Positions 21,871 to 23,656 of a stretch of 23,656 nt of DNA are shown in pieces. Every line of letters begins with the position of its first letter. The stretch's first letter is position 1. The stretch comes from Bacteroides sp. CAG:1060 (GTDB lineage: Bacteria > Bacteroidota > Bacteroidia > Bacteroidales > UBA932). Made by a program: the position numbers and the translations under genes. The notes beneath the pieces were generated by a model, which searched no databases, was not told where the DNA came from, and saw nothing but the letters and a program-made list of their open reading frames with translations. The stretch spans positions 19,840 to 43,495 of the forward strand of contig HF986329.1 of the NCBI GenBank assembly GCA_000432655.1. Reading direction: 5' to 3'.

Positions 21871-22402
21871 GCGAGCCCTTTTATATGTTCTTCTGCTGTT
21901 TGCAGCAATGCTTCCGGTGGCGGCGCAGTCTGTTCCGACCGAAGGCCTGACGGAAGAGGTTATGTATGCCGGCAATGAAGTGCAGGTGGACTCAACCCTG
22001 CTTGGGAAGGACATATTTTCGGTCCTTCCGGAAGATGTGATTGTGCTTCAGGATGCGGCAGTGCGCAATGCTTTGATTGAAAGGACTGAAGCCGGGGCAG
22101 AGCATACTGTAAACGGATTCAGGATAAGAATTTTCAGCAGCAGTTCCAGAAGTGCCCGGGAGTCTTCGCTTTCGGTGTTGAGGCGATTCAACGCCCAGTA
22201 TCCGTACATGTCCGTGTACAGGAGTTATTCTGCACCTAATTTCAAGGTTACCGTGGGCAACTTCAGAAACAGGGCGGAGGCTGAAGCCGTGCATCGGATT
22301 ATCAAGTCGGATTATCCGGACGCTTTCATTGTAAGAGACAGGTTCCGTTATCCTACTATCGGCAGGTCTGACATGAGCAGTATTATCGAAGAGGAAGAAT
22401 GA
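21863..22402 (+). CDS. Secreted SPOR-domain protein
   Basis: A 179-aa protein with a signal peptide (about 1-22, cleavage after VAA before QSVP), an undefined linker, and a C-terminal SPOR domain at about 80-162 (GFRIRIFSSSSRSARESSLSV, then FKVTVGNFRNRAEAEAVHRII). SPOR domains bind peptidoglycan strands stripped of stem peptides, often at the division septum, so the protein probably sits on the cell wall in the periplasm. The C-terminus is acidic (SSIIEEEE). It overlaps the lipoprotein gene by 8 bp and the rpoN start by 4 bp (ATGA), so the three are likely translated in concert. A division or wall-remodelling role is inferred from the domain only. Confidence 0.88.
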   Translation: MSKRALLYVLLLFAAMLPVAAQSVPTEGLTEEVMYAGNEVQVDSTLLGKDIFSVLPEDVIVLQDAAVRNALIERTEAGAEHTVNGFRIRIFSSSSRSARESSLSVLRRFNAQYPYMSVYRSYSAPNFKVTVGNFRNRAEAEAVHRIIKSDYPDAFIVRDRFRYPTIGRSDMSSIIEEEE

Positions 22403-23656
22403 TAAAGCAGGGTCTTGAAATAAAGCAGACACAGAAGATGTCTCCGCTTCAGATTCTGACAATCAAGCTTCTTGAATTGCCGGTGCAGAGTCTGGAGCAG
22501 AAGATTCGCAGTGAAATCGAGGAGAATCCTGTCCTTGATGACGGTCCTGACCCGGATCGCCCGGAAGAATCGAAGGATATTTCCATAGACGAAATAAAGG
22601 ATGATGACTATATTCCTGCCTATAAGACCCATGTCAACAATTGGGGCAAGGATGCCCGGCCTGAGTATAATACGTTTTCCGTAAAGGAAAGTTTCAACCA
22701 GAAATTGATGGACCAGCTCGGCTGCCGCAATCTGGACAAGCGTCAGTATGAAATTGCTTCGTTTCTGATAGGTTCTCTGGACAATGACGGCTATCTTCGC
22801 AGGGATGTGGAATCTCTGGTGGATGACATGGCTTTTCGCGCCGGAATCGAGACCTCTGCGCCGGAAGTGCTTTCCATACTCAAGATTATCCAGGATTTCG
22901 AGCCGACCGGTGTCGGAGCCAGGGATCTGCGGGAGTGCCTTCTTCTTCAGCTTCGGGCCTGCAAGCAGACAAAGGAGGTAGTGGATGCGGAGAATATACT
23001 TGAGAATTATTTTCAGGAATTTACCAACAAGCATTTTCAGAAGATTCTCTCGCGGACAGGGATGACGGAAGCCGACCTTAAAAAAGCGATGTCCAGGATA
23101 TTGCGTCTCAATCCTTCTCCGGGAGGGGACAATGATGACTCGTACGAAGACGTTCAGCAGATAGTGCCTGACTTCATACTTGAAGATGATAACGGACATC
23201 TTACGTTCTCCATGCCGCGTTCGTCCGTGCCCGAATTGAGAATCAACAAGAAATACGCTGATATGCTGCTCGATGCCAAAGGCTCTTCGGAGCGGGCACA
23301 GAAGGAAGCTGCCGCTTTCGTGCGTCAGAAGATTGATTCGGCGAAGTGGTTCGTGGAGGCTCTCAAACAGAGGCAGAATACTCTGTCCAAGACCATGCAG
23401 GCTATCCTTGACTATCAGTACGCGTATTTTGCATCAGGCGATGAGACCAAACTCAAGCCTATGGTGCTTAAGGACATAGCAGAAAAGACAGGGTTCGATA
23501 TATCCACCATCTCCCGTGTGGTGAACAGCAAGTACATAGAGACCGATTTCGGGATATTCCCGCTTAAATACTTCTTCTCGGAAGGACTGGAGAACAAAGA
23601 CGGGGAGTCTGTGTCCACAAGGGAGCTCAAAAAGGTCCTGCAGGCATGCGTGGATG
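22399..23656 (+). CDS. rpoN: RNA polymerase sigma-54 factor RpoN, 3' end cut by the window
   Basis: The frame opens at ATG 22399 (overlapping the SPOR stop as ATGA) and stays open for 419 codons to the window end. Region I is recognisable in the first 50 residues (MIKQGLEIKQTQKMSPLQIL ... SEIEENPVLDD), the part that contacts the activator ATPase. An acidic region follows (about 50-75), then the core-binding domain with SFLIGSLDNDGYL and FEPTGVGARDLRECLLLQL (about 116-200). A helix-turn-helix lies at about 358-385 (LKDIAEKTGFDISTISRVVNSKYIET), followed by GIFPLKYFFSEG. The RpoN box that reads the -24 promoter element should lie in the roughly 60-80 residues beyond the window. RpoN needs an enhancer-binding activator; none is encoded here. 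Confidence 0.96.
   Translation, partial: MIKQGLEIKQTQKMSPLQILTIKLLELPVQSLEQKIRSEIEENPVLDDGPDPDRPEESKDISIDEIKDDDYIPAYKTHVNNWGKDARPEYNTFSVKESFNQKLMDQLGCRNLDKRQYEIASFLIGSLDNDGYLRRDVESLVDDMAFRAGIETSAPEVLSILKIIQDFEPTGVGARDLRECLLLQLRACKQTKEVVDAENILENYFQEFTNKHFQKILSRTGMTEADLKKAMSRILRLNPSPGGDNDDSYEDVQQIVPDFILEDDNGHLTFSMPRSSVPELRINKKYADMLLDAKGSSERAQKEAAAFVRQKIDSAKWFVEALKQRQNTLSKTMQAILDYQYAYFASGDETKLKPMVLKDIAEKTGFDISTISRVVNSKYIETDFGIFPLKYFFSEGLENKDGESVSTRELKKVLQACVD

Noticed and set aside
22348..23199. A 283-codon open frame antisense to rpoN
   Set aside because: The plus strand here encodes an unmistakable sigma-54 factor, and the antisense product matches nothing recognisable.
1..23656. Mobile elements, CRISPR arrays, tRNA or rRNA genes, phage defence systems
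   Set aside because: No transposase, integrase, direct-repeat array, cloverleaf or known defence gene was found on either strand; all gaps without a gene are under 200 bp and hold the regulatory features listed.

Overview
The window reads as chromosomal DNA of a member of the Bacteroidota, most likely order Bacteroidales, at roughly 50% GC. The signs are: -7 elements of the TAnnTTTG type in front of several genes, AT-rich start regions without clear Shine-Dalgarno sequences, a TonB-dependent receptor with an N-terminal CarboxypepD_reg-like domain, DUF4876, BACON-like and FISUMP domains, and an S46 dipeptidyl peptidase. I cannot name a genus. No rRNA, tRNA, CRISPR array, transposase or phage gene is visible. 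It looks like ordinary core and envelope chromosome with one poorly characterised outer-membrane operon.

Layout. (1) 1-101: window edge with a strong inverted repeat. (2) 102-6209, minus strand: a three-gene, translationally coupled operon read as S46 dipeptidyl peptidase (DPP7-like), then M3 peptidase lipoprotein, then a membrane polyferredoxin with an HMA-like C-terminal extension. (3) 6391-12812, plus strand and divergent from (2): TonB-dependent receptor, DUF4876 lipoprotein, DUF6850-type outer-membrane barrel and a BACON/FISUMP lipoprotein, ending at an intrinsic terminator. This is the most novel-looking block. (4) 12933-15716, plus: an SLC13/DASS anion symporter and an outer-membrane porin-like barrel, ending in a bidirectional terminator. 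(5) 15796-18442, minus: a type-B carboxylesterase lipoprotein followed by a CNNM/CBS ion-transport protein. (6) 18536-19328, plus: a PspC protein and an HdeD/DUF308 membrane protein. (7) 19325-21337, minus: miaB followed by radC. (8) 21385 to the window end, plus: LEA14-like lipoprotein, SPOR-domain protein and rpoN (sigma-54), the last cut by the window edge.

How the genes may work together. Blocks 2 and 3 start from one 181-bp divergent region. Block 2 makes periplasmic dipeptidases, and block 3 encodes a TonB-driven outer-membrane system without a SusD partner. A link to peptide or cofactor acquisition is possible but not shown by the sequence. Block 4 pairs an inner-membrane anion symporter with an outer-membrane channel, which suggests one uptake route for a small organic or inorganic anion. 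Block 8 couples translation of two envelope proteins to a global transcription factor through overlapping start and stop codons. Promoter calls rest on motif matching alone.
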